From Rhodospirillales bacterium (GTDB taxonomy: Bacteria; Pseudomonadota; Alphaproteobacteria; QKFK01; SZUA-500): a DNA stretch of 17,449 bases. Location of the stretch: assembly GCA_003252195.1 (NCBI GenBank), contig QKFK01000258.1:1-17449 (forward strand). The letters run 5' to 3'. The position numbers were made by a program, and so were the translations under genes. Of this stretch, positions 7,586 to 14,174 are shown in pieces. Positions within the stretch are counted from its first letter, which is position 1, and every line of letters begins with the position of its first letter. The notes under the pieces are model-generated. The model did not search any database, had not been told where the DNA came from, and saw only the letters and a list, made by a program, of their open reading frames with translations.

Positions 7586-8053
7586 ATGAGTTATATAAGC
7601 ACCATTGATGTTGCCTCAAGATTTGGCTTGTGGAACCACTTTGGCTCAAAATCTGAAACAGGTGAAGAAGAAGATAAATTTGACCTAAATGCAGGATCAG
7701 CCGATGAAGAAAGCTTTCAAGAAAATAGCGAACATGAAAACAAAGCTATTTTCCAAGATAGCACTTTCATGAATGAAGATGGTGGCTTTGATTATGACAC
7801 ATTTACAGAAAACTTTGTTTCTGAATATGGTGAATTTGCAGCTCAAGATATAACCAACGAAGATGGCTCTATTAACTTTTCTAAGGTGAAAGATTATTTT
7901 ATGAGCCCCGAAGAAATAATTATGAAAGATACTAAAAGCATTGATAAGAGTGGCAAATATTCAACTTATATGAGTAATTTTATGCAAGCCAGAGCCAAGC
8001 CAATCTCCAGCGGGATAAAATCTTCTAGCATTATATTTGATTTAAACACATAG
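7586..8053 (+). CDS. acidic protein of unknown function, sigma-54-dependent
   Basis: I do not recognise this 155-residue protein. It has no signal peptide, no membrane segment and no cysteine. Residues 27-125 are strongly acidic (runs such as GEEEDKFDLN and DEESFQENSEHE). Two related segments, NEDGGFDYDTFTENF (63-77) and NEDGSINFSKVKDYF (91-105), start 28 residues apart and suggest an internal duplication. They faintly recall EF-hand loops but lack the first Asp and the last Glu. The C-terminus (residues 134-149) is basic and Ser-rich. I chose the ATG at 7586 because AAGGA lies eight bases before it; an upstream TTG at 7565 overlaps that ribosome site. The RpoN promoter suggests a role in a regulated process such as nitrogen response, surface structures or motility, but the sequence gives no direct function. 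Confidence 0.75.
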   Translation: MSYISTIDVASRFGLWNHFGSKSETGEEEDKFDLNAGSADEESFQENSEHENKAIFQDSTFMNEDGGFDYDTFTENFVSEYGEFAAQDITNEDGSINFSKVKDYFMSPEEIIMKDTKSIDKSGKYSTYMSNFMQARAKPISSGIKSSSIIFDLNT

Positions 8054-8332
8054 ACCAATACACCAGATATTTAGCAAACTATCTATATTGTTTTTGATTA
8101 TTACGAGTGTGGCAAATTATTAAAACATGACCAATAATAATTAAGCATTATTTACAATATTACCCCACACCTAAAGACGCATTGTTGCGCACTATCGTGC
8201 CTCATAACCTTCAACTAGCTTACTAGAGGTAGTGTTAACTGTTGCAATCATCAACTAATTATTCGCTTGTATATTATCTGGGCTTAATTATCTATATCTC
8301 ACTTGGCTAAGCTGACAGCATACGATCGGCAC
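8054..8332. other. geneless stretch
   Basis: No ORF, RNA gene or repeat family was recognised. Just after the acidic gene there is a weak hairpin (AGATA at 8065 with TATCT at 8080) followed by a short T-rich run, which may end that transcript poorly. A small GCAC-TATC-GTGC hairpin occurs near 8190. Base composition is like the surrounding intergenic DNA. Confidence 0.5.
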
Positions 8333-8360
8333 AAAAAAAACCGCCTAACTTATTAGGCGG
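8333..8360 (-). terminator. intrinsic terminator of the M23-bactofilin operon
   Basis: A perfect 8-base stem (CCGCCTAA with TTAGGCGG) and a four-base loop are followed on the minus strand by eight U residues. It lies 20 bases past the stop codon of the bactofilin reading frame. In the plus direction only CTTT follows, so it works mainly for the minus strand. Confidence 0.9.
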
Positions 8361-8379
8361 CTTTATGTTATATATCTAA

Positions 8380-8863
8380 CTATGCTTTAGCTTCTTCTTT
8401 TTTAGCTTCTGGCTTATTTTCTTTCGATTTATCTTTACGTTCATCAGTAAGCATTAAATCAGGGTTTTTATTACCCTCAGCGTGGATTGGATCATTTACT
8501 CTACGGCAATGACCTTCCATATAAGCACCTGGTTCAATAGCAATAGATTCATGAGTTACATCACCAATCAAACGAGCTGTCTTAAACAGATTTAGCAAAA
8601 ATCTGCCCTGTAATTGCGCCATAAACTTTAACTTCATCAGCATTAATTATACCAACAGCCATTCCAGTTTTGCCCACAACCAATGAACGACAGCGAACAT
8701 CACCTTCAATTTTACCATCAATTTGAACTTCGCCTTCACTAGCAATATCACCTGTTAGCAAAATATCTTCACTTAAAATTGATGGCGGTGCATTTATAGC
8801 CATAGCAGGTCTATTAATATCTGCATGCATATTACTTCCCCCAGATTTTGAATTAAACAACAT
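8380..8863 (-). pseudogene. bactofilin (polymer-forming cytoskeletal protein), frameshifted
   Basis: Bactofilins form beta-helical filaments at the inner membrane face and position cell-wall enzymes. The first frame (8863-8582) holds the N-terminal tail and the start of the helix: ILSEDILLTGDIASEGEVQI, DGKIEGDVRCRSLVVG and DEVKVYGAITGQIFAKSV, then a stop. The second half continues in another frame from about 8593: LFKTARLIGDVTHESIAIEP, GAYMEGHCRRVNDP, then a Lys/Glu-rich tail to 8380. Inserting a second copy of AATCTGTT at 8585-8592 restores one frame and gives AKSVNLFKTAR, which fits the family's repeat spacing, so an 8-base copy seems lost. The start has a good ribosome site (GAGAGGG), and the upstream M23 peptidase ends 17 bases away. 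A sequencing or assembly error, or +1 recoding at GTT TAA, cannot be ruled out. Coding character is preserved on both sides, so the lesion is recent if real. Confidence 0.85.
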
Positions 8864-8880
8864 AACACCCTCTCTTAAAA

Positions 8881-10158
8881 TTATCTTTTAGCCTGCACAA
8901 AATAACTAGGGTTCACAGGTTTACCCTCAACTCTAACCTCGTAGTGAACGTGAGGACCAGTACTTCTACCTGTACTACCCTCTAATCCAATAACAGTGCC
9001 TTTTGTCACTTCTTGACCGACACGAACTTTAATCTTACTCATATGAGCATAACGAGTTGACAAGCCATTACCATGGCTAATTTCAACTATATTGCCGTAC
9101 CATCCCCAAACACCTGCTCTAATAACTTTACCTTTAGCTGTTGCCTTAACTGGCTGATAAATTGGCCCTGCCATATCTAAACCATCATGGCGAGCCTGAC
9201 GCCCTGTAAAAGGGTCAACTCTGTAACCAAATTTTGCAGTAATATAATAAGATGCAATTGGAGACCCTGTTGGAATTCTATCACGAGAATCTTTAACCTC
9301 ATTCCAACGATCTAAAACTTTATCAACTGAAGAAAATGCTGCGTTAATTAAACCATCTCTATAATCTGCATTATCAGAAGGAATAAATGGTCCACCTTGA
9401 CCGCCTGTAACAGATTTATCTTTTATCAAATCTTTATAATTTATACCAACTTTTTCTAATGTGCTTTTAAGGCCTTTTAATGATGAATATAAGTCATCAA
9501 TACCATTTTCAGCCAAACCCTCAACCCTTTTGTAAACTTGCAACTGAGCAGATTTTAGTGAGGTTATCATATTTTCCATATTAGAGATTTTATCTTTAAG
9601 CTCATCAATCTCATTTTGAGCCAAATCTCTTTCTATATTTGCCTTACGCATTTCAATAACTAGGTTTTTATCTTCAACCTTAACCCAGCCCTGATCATCT
9701 AGCAAATCATCCATGCGCTTGTTTAAATCAACAATCTTTTTCTCAATTTCTGTACGCTTAGATTTAAGTTCTTCAGCCTTTTCTTGAGCCTCTGCCTTGC
9801 TTAATTTTGCTGTTTTTTCTTTATTTTCAGTATCAGCAACAAGCTTATTAAGCTCTTTCATATAGGTGCGATATGCAGCAACATCTGCAACCAAGCTTTT
9901 ATAAGCTTCTTTGGTATTAACAATCTTTTCCTGCTTAGTCGCAATAACCTCGTTATTAACAAAATACATTGCAGAAGAATAAGCTCCCCAGATTATTGAG
10001 GAGACCATAGCAACAAACAAAAACAGCTGAACTAACGTAGAAATACGCACATGACGAACACTGCCCCCACTACGAAGCATCAGCTCCTTATCTGGGAAAA
10101 TATCCTCCAGCCTTTGGTAAAGGCTTATGTTCTTTTCATATGGGTTAAATCTACTCAT
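8881..10158 (-). CDS. membrane-anchored coiled-coil M23 family metallopeptidase
   Basis: Predicted peptidoglycan endopeptidase of the LytM/M23 type acting in the periplasm. It has a short cytoplasmic N-terminus (about 1-40), one membrane segment at roughly 41-63 (LVQLFLFVAMVSSIIWGAYS), a long charged coiled coil at about 75-235, and a C-terminal M23 domain from about 305. Zinc ligands are present: His324 and Asp328 in RHDGLDMAGP, and His405 in GPHVHYEVR. The enzyme therefore looks catalytically competent, not a degenerate EnvC-like activator. Alphaproteobacteria typically place such proteins directly before a bactofilin, and here the bactofilin follows by 17 bases. The pair probably links cytoskeletal scaffold to local wall hydrolysis in cell shape or division. 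The length of 425 residues is normal for this architecture. Confidence 0.93.
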   Translation of the reverse strand: MSRFNPYEKNISLYQRLEDIFPDKELMLRSGGSVRHVRISTLVQLFLFVAMVSSIIWGAYSSAMYFVNNEVIATKQEKIVNTKEAYKSLVADVAAYRTYMKELNKLVADTENKEKTAKLSKAEAQEKAEELKSKRTEIEKKIVDLNKRMDDLLDDQGWVKVEDKNLVIEMRKANIERDLAQNEIDELKDKISNMENMITSLKSAQLQVYKRVEGLAENGIDDLYSSLKGLKSTLEKVGINYKDLIKDKSVTGGQGGPFIPSDNADYRDGLINAAFSSVDKVLDRWNEVKDSRDRIPTGSPIASYYITAKFGYRVDPFTGRQARHDGLDMAGPIYQPVKATAKGKVIRAGVWGWYGNIVEISHGNGLSTRYAHMSKIKVRVGQEVTKGTVIGLEGSTGRSTGPHVHYEVRVEGKPVNPSYFVQAKR

Positions 10159-10242
10159 ACACCTAACATCTTACAGTTAATGCAAATAATCTATTTTTTT
10201 ATTATGATTTTAGAAATTTTGCAAGTTTTTTTAACAAATTGC

Positions 10243-10270
10243 TTGTTATCAGCAAAGCCCATTGTATTAT
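10243..10270 (+). promoter_or_regulatory. probable promoter of pgpA
   Basis: TTGTTA (10243-10248) and TATTAT (10265-10270), 16 bases apart, each match most of the sigma-70 consensus. Transcription would start near 10277, about 13 bases before the AGGAG ribosome site of pgpA. Confidence 0.5.
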
Positions 10271-10302
10271 AACATTAAATTTTCAATTTAGGAGAAATAA
10301 TT

Positions 10303-10824
10303 TTGACTGACAGCACCAAAACAAAAAAGCCAAATTTCTGGGCTATGCTACTTGGATCTTGGTTTTATTCGGGTAAAATGCCAATCGCATCTGGCACATG
10401 GGGCTCTTTAGCTTCTCTCCCTTTTGCATGGTTTATAGTAAAATACGTAGGCGTTGCAGGCCTTGGCATTGCCTCTGTTTTCATATTCTGGGTTGGATGC
10501 AAATGTGCAGATAATATATCTGAAAACCTAGAAAAAAAAGACCCTGGTGTTATCGTAATTGATGAGACTGTTGGTCAATGGATAACCTTATTAGTAGCTC
10601 CATTAAGCCTTGGATATTATATGGTTGGTTTCTTTTTATTCAGAATTTTTGACATATTAAAACCATGGCCAGCTTGTTGGGCTGATAGCAAAGTTGAAGG
10701 TGGCTTTGGGGTTATGTTAGATGATGTTTTTGCTGGAATTTATGCCGCTATTGTATTGTTTGTTATAATCAATTATTTCCCAATTGATTTTACATCATTA
10801 CCTATAGTTGGAATGTATATGTAA
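10303..10824 (+). CDS. pgpA: phosphatidylglycerophosphatase A
   Basis: Inner-membrane phosphatase that removes the phosphate from phosphatidylglycerophosphate to give phosphatidylglycerol. The 173-residue protein shows the whole family signature: SGTWGSLASLPFAW near residue 30, DPGVIVIDETVGQW near 82, FRIFDILKPWPACWAD near 114 and GGFGVMLDDVFAGIYAA near 133. The conserved acidic residues in these blocks form the metal-dependent active site. About four hydrophobic segments are visible. The start is TTG: AGGAG ends eight bases before it and no in-frame ATG lies nearby. The gene stands alone on the plus strand, divergent from the M23 gene and convergent with the RatA-like gene, with its own promoter and terminator. 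Confidence 0.95.
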   Translation: MTDSTKTKKPNFWAMLLGSWFYSGKMPIASGTWGSLASLPFAWFIVKYVGVAGLGIASVFIFWVGCKCADNISENLEKKDPGVIVIDETVGQWITLLVAPLSLGYYMVGFFLFRIFDILKPWPACWADSKVEGGFGVMLDDVFAGIYAAIVLFVIINYFPIDFTSLPIVGMYM

Positions 10825-10845
10825 CCAAAAATATATTGCAAAATT

Positions 10846-10873
10846 AAAGCGGTTAGAAATAACCGCTTTTTTA
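10846..10873 (+). terminator. terminator of pgpA, possibly bidirectional
   Basis: A 10-base perfect stem (AAAGCGGTTA with TAACCGCTTT) around a GAAA tetraloop, continuing into a T-run. On the minus strand the stem is followed by UUUAAUUUU, so it may also stop transcripts of the convergent RatA-like gene, which ends seven bases away. Confidence 0.9.
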
Positions 10874-10879
10874 TTAAAC

Positions 10880-11332
10880 TCATTTTCCATATATTTTATG
10901 CGCTCTTTTTTCAAACATATCTACCATCATCTCACAAGCAGAAGCAAAGAACACGCTTCCCACCGTTTGAAATAATTGAGACGCGAACTCAAATTTAATA
11001 GCAAAGTCAACTTTAGTGCAATTATACTCGGTCGAGGCAAACTTCCAATCCGTGTCTAAAAAATTAAAAGGACCGTCAACATGTTTTACACTAAGATGAG
11101 CTTCTTTTGCACCATCAACATAATCCGTAGTGACTTTAGTTATAAATTTTTCAGAAATAAAATTAAACCCAACTGTCATTTCAGCAATAAATTCATTATC
11201 TGAAATTCTATCAGTTATTTTTAGCTTATTACACCATGGTAAAAACTCTGGGTAATTTTCCACATCAGCGACCAGCTTAAAAACTTTGTCTAAAGGATAA
11301 GCCACAATCTTTGATTTATCATAACTAAACAT
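10880..11332 (-). CDS. RatA/Coq10-like START-domain protein
   Basis: A 150-residue single-domain protein of the polyketide cyclase/START superfamily. It has the typical beginning, in which SKIVAYPLDKVFKLVADVE is followed by NYPEFLPWCNKL, and the long C-terminal helix (SACEMMVDMFEKRAHKIYG). Such proteins are often labelled RatA toxin after the Escherichia coli ribosome-association toxin. In alphaproteobacteria the mitochondrial relative is Coq10, a ubiquinone-binding protein needed for respiration. No antitoxin-like gene lies next to it, and it follows lipA by 16 bases. A housekeeping role linked to respiration or lipid cofactors is therefore more likely than toxicity. The start is supported by AAGGGG six bases upstream. 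Confidence 0.88.
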   Translation of the reverse strand: MFSYDKSKIVAYPLDKVFKLVADVENYPEFLPWCNKLKITDRISDNEFIAEMTVGFNFISEKFITKVTTDYVDGAKEAHLSVKHVDGPFNFLDTDWKFASTEYNCTKVDFAIKFEFASQLFQTVGSVFFASACEMMVDMFEKRAHKIYGK

Positions 11333-11348
11333 ATTCGCCCCTTATAAA

Positions 11349-12260
11349 TCAGGCGATTTTTGCTCCGCCTGCTTTTTCTTTAAGCTTATCAAAGTCGCTA
11401 CCTGCATGATGCGAAGAACGAGTTAAAGGAGATGCAGAAACCATCTTAAATCCTAATTCATAGGCTTTATCTTCAAACATCTTAAACTCTTCTAAAGTTG
11501 CATATCTTTGCACCTTCATATGCTCTTTACTAGGGCGCAAATATTGACCAATCGTAATAAAATCAACATTTGAAGCCCGCAAATCTGCCATAAGCTCAAA
11601 AACTTGTTCATTAGTTTCACCTAGTCCTACCATAATTCCAGACTTGGTGTAAATAGTATTATCAAGCTCTTTAGCTTTTTTAAGCACAGCTAATGAATAT
11701 TCATAATCAGCTTGAGGGCAAATTTCGTGATATAAAGATTTAACGGTTTCCATATTATGATTAAACACATCTGGTTTTGCTTTAATCACAGCTTCTAATC
11801 CACCTTCTTTGCGCTTAAAATCTGGGGTTAAAACCTCAATCGTAGTTTCTGGGCAAAGCCTTCTAACCTCACCAATTGTTTGCACAAATTGGTATGCACC
11901 ACCATCTGGCAATTCATCTCTATCAACTGAAGTAATTACCACATGCTTTAGCCCCATTTCACGGGTGCTTTCAGCCACATGTAGTGGCTCGCCTTTATCA
12001 ACAGGGTTTGGCCTGCCAGTTTTAATATTACAAAAGGCACAATTACGAGTGCAAGTATCGCCTAAAATCATAAAAGTAGCCGTTTTTTTGTGCCAACATT
12101 CACCAATATTAGGGCAAGATGCTTCTTCACAAACTGTATGGAGCTTTTTAACCCTTAAGAGCTTACGAACTTCGTTATATTGCTCTGAGGTTGGGGCTTT
12201 TACCCTAATCCAATCTGGCTTACGTTCCATTTCATAATTAGAAGAACTACAATTACTCAT
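11349..12260 (-). CDS. lipA: lipoyl synthase
   Basis: Radical SAM enzyme that inserts two sulfurs into octanoyl groups on E2 and GcvH proteins. The 303-residue protein carries both iron-sulfur motifs. The auxiliary cluster cysteines are in CEEASCPNIGEC (about 44-55) and the radical-SAM cluster in CTRNCAFC (about 70-77). The C-terminal RSSHHAG supplies the conserved serine ligand (RSSYHA in most relatives). AGAGG lies six bases before the ATG, and 11 bases separate it from lpdA. Position after E3 and near E2 of pyruvate dehydrogenase, whose lipoate it makes, supports co-expression. Confidence 0.97.
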   Translation of the reverse strand: MSNCSSSNYEMERKPDWIRVKAPTSEQYNEVRKLLRVKKLHTVCEEASCPNIGECWHKKTATFMILGDTCTRNCAFCNIKTGRPNPVDKGEPLHVAESTREMGLKHVVITSVDRDELPDGGAYQFVQTIGEVRRLCPETTIEVLTPDFKRKEGGLEAVIKAKPDVFNHNMETVKSLYHEICPQADYEYSLAVLKKAKELDNTIYTKSGIMVGLGETNEQVFELMADLRASNVDFITIGQYLRPSKEHMKVQRYATLEEFKMFEDKAYELGFKMVSASPLTRSSHHAGSDFDKLKEKAGGAKIA

Positions 12261-12271
12261 AAAAAACCTCT

Positions 12272-13660
12272 TTATATATGCAATGCTTTATCAAAGGCAT
12301 CAAGAACAGATTCATGCATCATTTCTGATAATGTTGGGTGCGGAAACACCGTATGCATTAACTCTTCTTCAGTTGTTTCTAACCTCATTGCCACAACATA
12401 GCCTTGTATCATCTCGGTTACTTCTGCCCCAACCATGTGAGCACCAAGCAATTCACCTGTGTTAGCATCAAATATAGTTTTAATAAAGCCTTCGCTTTCT
12501 TTCATTGCGGTCGCCTTACCATTAGCAGAGAATGGGAAGTGACCAACTTTAAGCACATGACCTTTTTCTTTTGCCTTTGCCTCAGTTAAGCCAACACTAG
12601 CAACTTGAGGGTAGCAATAAGTACAACCTGGGATTTGTGCTGGGTTTAATGGGTGAGGCTTTTTACCAGCAATTTTCTCAACACAAATAATTGCTTCATG
12701 GCTTGCTTTGTGAGCCAACCAAGGTGGGTTTACAATATCACCTATTGCATAAACACCTTTTTCATCAGTCTCAAGCCACTCATTAACAACGATATGACCT
12801 CTATCAACTTTAACTTTAGTTTTTTCTAAGCCAATATTTTCAATATTTGCACTTACACCAACTGCCATTAAAGCTTTATCAGCGGTAACTTTTTCTTCTT
12901 TGCCATTTAACTCATAAACAGCGGTTACGCTATCTTTGCCTTTTTCTAGGCTTTTTAATTTTGCCGAAGTTTTAATCTCAATTCCTTGCTTAGTTAGCTC
13001 TTTTTTCATCAAAGCAGAAACTTCTTCGTCTTCAACTGGCAAAATTCTATCCATCAACTCAATTATGGTTACTTTAGTGCCAAAGGTGTTATAAAAAGAC
13101 GCAAACTCAACCCCAATAGCCCCTGAACCAATAACCACTAGTGATTTAGGCATGTTTTTAGGAACCATAGCGTTTTTTGAGCCCCAAATTATTTCACCAT
13201 CAATCTCCATATTAGGTAATTCTTTAGTTCTAGCACCTGTTGCCAAAATTATATGCTTAGCTGAATATGTCTCTTTTTTTGATGAGGCTTCAACTTCAAA
13301 CTTGCCACCGCCTAAAAGCTTGCCATAGCCTTCAAGCAAGGTAACGTTATTCTTTTTCAAAAGATATTTAATACCGCCACTAAGCTTTTGAGCCACGTTA
13401 CGTGAACGCTTAATAATCTCGGTTAAATCAAAATCAACATCTTTAACTTTTATGCCAAATGTAGATGCGTGATTAATTTCACGATAAATATCAGCTGAGC
13501 GAAGCAATGCCTTGGTTGGAATACAACCCCAATTAAGACAAACCCCACCAACATTTTCTTTTTCAACTATTGCGGTTTTCATACCCAATTGAGCAGCCCT
13601 AATCGCAGCAACATAACCACCTGGACCAGCACCAATAACAACCACATCAAATTCTGACAT
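12272..13660 (-). CDS. lpdA: dihydrolipoamide dehydrogenase (E3)
   Basis: FAD/NAD-dependent disulfide oxidoreductase that reoxidises dihydrolipoyl groups of the 2-oxo-acid dehydrogenase complexes. The 462 residues have the usual length and order. The FAD-binding N-terminus DVVVIGAGPGGYVAAIRAAQ is followed by the redox-active disulfide in GGVCLNWGCIPTKALL (about 40-45), the NAD fold VVIGSGAIGVEFASF, the second FAD motif VYAIGDI, and the C-terminal active-site His-Glu region FPHPTLSEMMHE. AGGAG lies eight bases upstream of the ATG. It heads an lpdA-lipA-RatA-like unit, separated from the E1-E2 genes by 514 bases. It may serve pyruvate and 2-oxoglutarate dehydrogenases alike. Confidence 0.97.
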   Translation of the reverse strand: MSEFDVVVIGAGPGGYVAAIRAAQLGMKTAIVEKENVGGVCLNWGCIPTKALLRSADIYREINHASTFGIKVKDVDFDLTEIIKRSRNVAQKLSGGIKYLLKKNNVTLLEGYGKLLGGGKFEVEASSKKETYSAKHIILATGARTKELPNMEIDGEIIWGSKNAMVPKNMPKSLVVIGSGAIGVEFASFYNTFGTKVTIIELMDRILPVEDEEVSALMKKELTKQGIEIKTSAKLKSLEKGKDSVTAVYELNGKEEKVTADKALMAVGVSANIENIGLEKTKVKVDRGHIVVNEWLETDEKGVYAIGDIVNPPWLAHKASHEAIICVEKIAGKKPHPLNPAQIPGCTYCYPQVASVGLTEAKAKEKGHVLKVGHFPFSANGKATAMKESEGFIKTIFDANTGELLGAHMVGAEVTEMIQGYVVAMRLETTEEELMHTVFPHPTLSEMMHESVLDAFDKALHI

Positions 13661-13875
13661 TTCGGCATCTCCTAAACTTAAATAATCATAGCTGATATAT
13701 TGTTAGTCATTTAAGTAATACAACTATTAAAACGCTTAAATCAGGCTATAATTTAGTCACTATTAACGGCAAAGCATGTAACACACACCCCACCTACCAC
13801 AGATTATATTAACAAAGATAAATCACTTAATATCTTTAATATAAGAAAGCTATTTAATTACTATTCAGGTTTCAG

Positions 13876-13947
13876 TTTTTTACGTTTGGTGGGCAGAAGC
13901 CTTTTAACGAGTTGCACAAATGCACATAAGGCGAAAGGCAACGAACC
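13876..13947. repeat. 72-base structured repeat, copy 1
   Basis: Starts with TTTTTTACGTTTGGTGGGCA and ends GCGAAAGGCAACGAACC. It matches copy 2 at 66 of 72 positions in the same orientation, with all six differences in the middle. It can fold: CGTT and GCCTTT pair with the contiguous AAAGGCAACG (leaving a 12-base bulge), and a small TGCA-CAAA-TGCA hairpin forms the tip. No coding role is seen. Confidence 0.85.
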
Positions 13948-14078
13948 TATAAAGAAAAGAAACACAAATAACAATTTTATGTACTGTATTAGCAGGAATT
14001 TTTTGATAAAATGTACCAATTGTACATGAATTAAAAAAAGACGAACTAATACAGCAACAGTAACTCATTAGAAGCTTC

Positions 14079-14150
14079 TTTTTTACGTTTGGTGGGCAGA
14101 AGCCTTTTGGCGAAGTGTACAAATGTACATAAGGCGAAAGGCAACGAACC
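14079..14150. repeat. 72-base structured repeat, copy 2
   Basis: Second copy, 203 bases from the first. The first 30 bases and the 24-base end are identical to copy 1. The tip hairpin is TGTAC-AAAT-GTACA; both tip C to T changes relative to copy 1 are compatible with keeping a hairpin, shifted by one base. It ends 25 bases after the pdhC stop codon, so it may be part of the pdhC 3' end. Confidence 0.85.
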
Positions 14151-14174
14151 CAGCAAATAATAAAGAACAAGCTT

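Larger units (their letters stand above)
13661..14174. other. geneless spacer between pdhC and lpdA with two repeats
   Basis: This 514-base stretch has no believable gene. It holds two copies of a 72-base repeat (13876 and 14079), and between them a 17-base inverted repeat of the form ATGTAC-N5-GTACAT (14010-14026). The part nearest lpdA (13661-13870) is A/T-rich and must contain the lpdA promoter unless transcription reads through from pdhC; I could not choose one promoter with confidence. Confidence 0.6.

Noticed and set aside
7586..8053. Calling the acidic protein an EF-hand calcium-binding protein
   Set aside because: Neither NEDG segment has the Asp at loop position 1 or the Glu at position 12.
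8380..8643. Separate small gene starting at the ATG at 8643
   Set aside because: Its first 15 or so codons are the bactofilin frame read out of phase. The meaningful part (LFKTARLIGD onward) is the bactofilin C-terminus.
13661..13780. A specific lpdA promoter
   Set aside because: Several weak A/T-rich matches are possible (for example near 13750-13780) and none stands out.
13876..14150. CRISPR array from the two repeats
   Set aside because: There are only two copies, each 72 bases and imperfect, with a 131-base A/T-rich spacer and no cas genes.
13904..14170. An 88-codon minus-strand ORF across both repeats
   Set aside because: It has no ribosome site, is Cys/Phe/Ile-rich with no family resemblance, and most of it is translated repeat and A/T-rich spacer.
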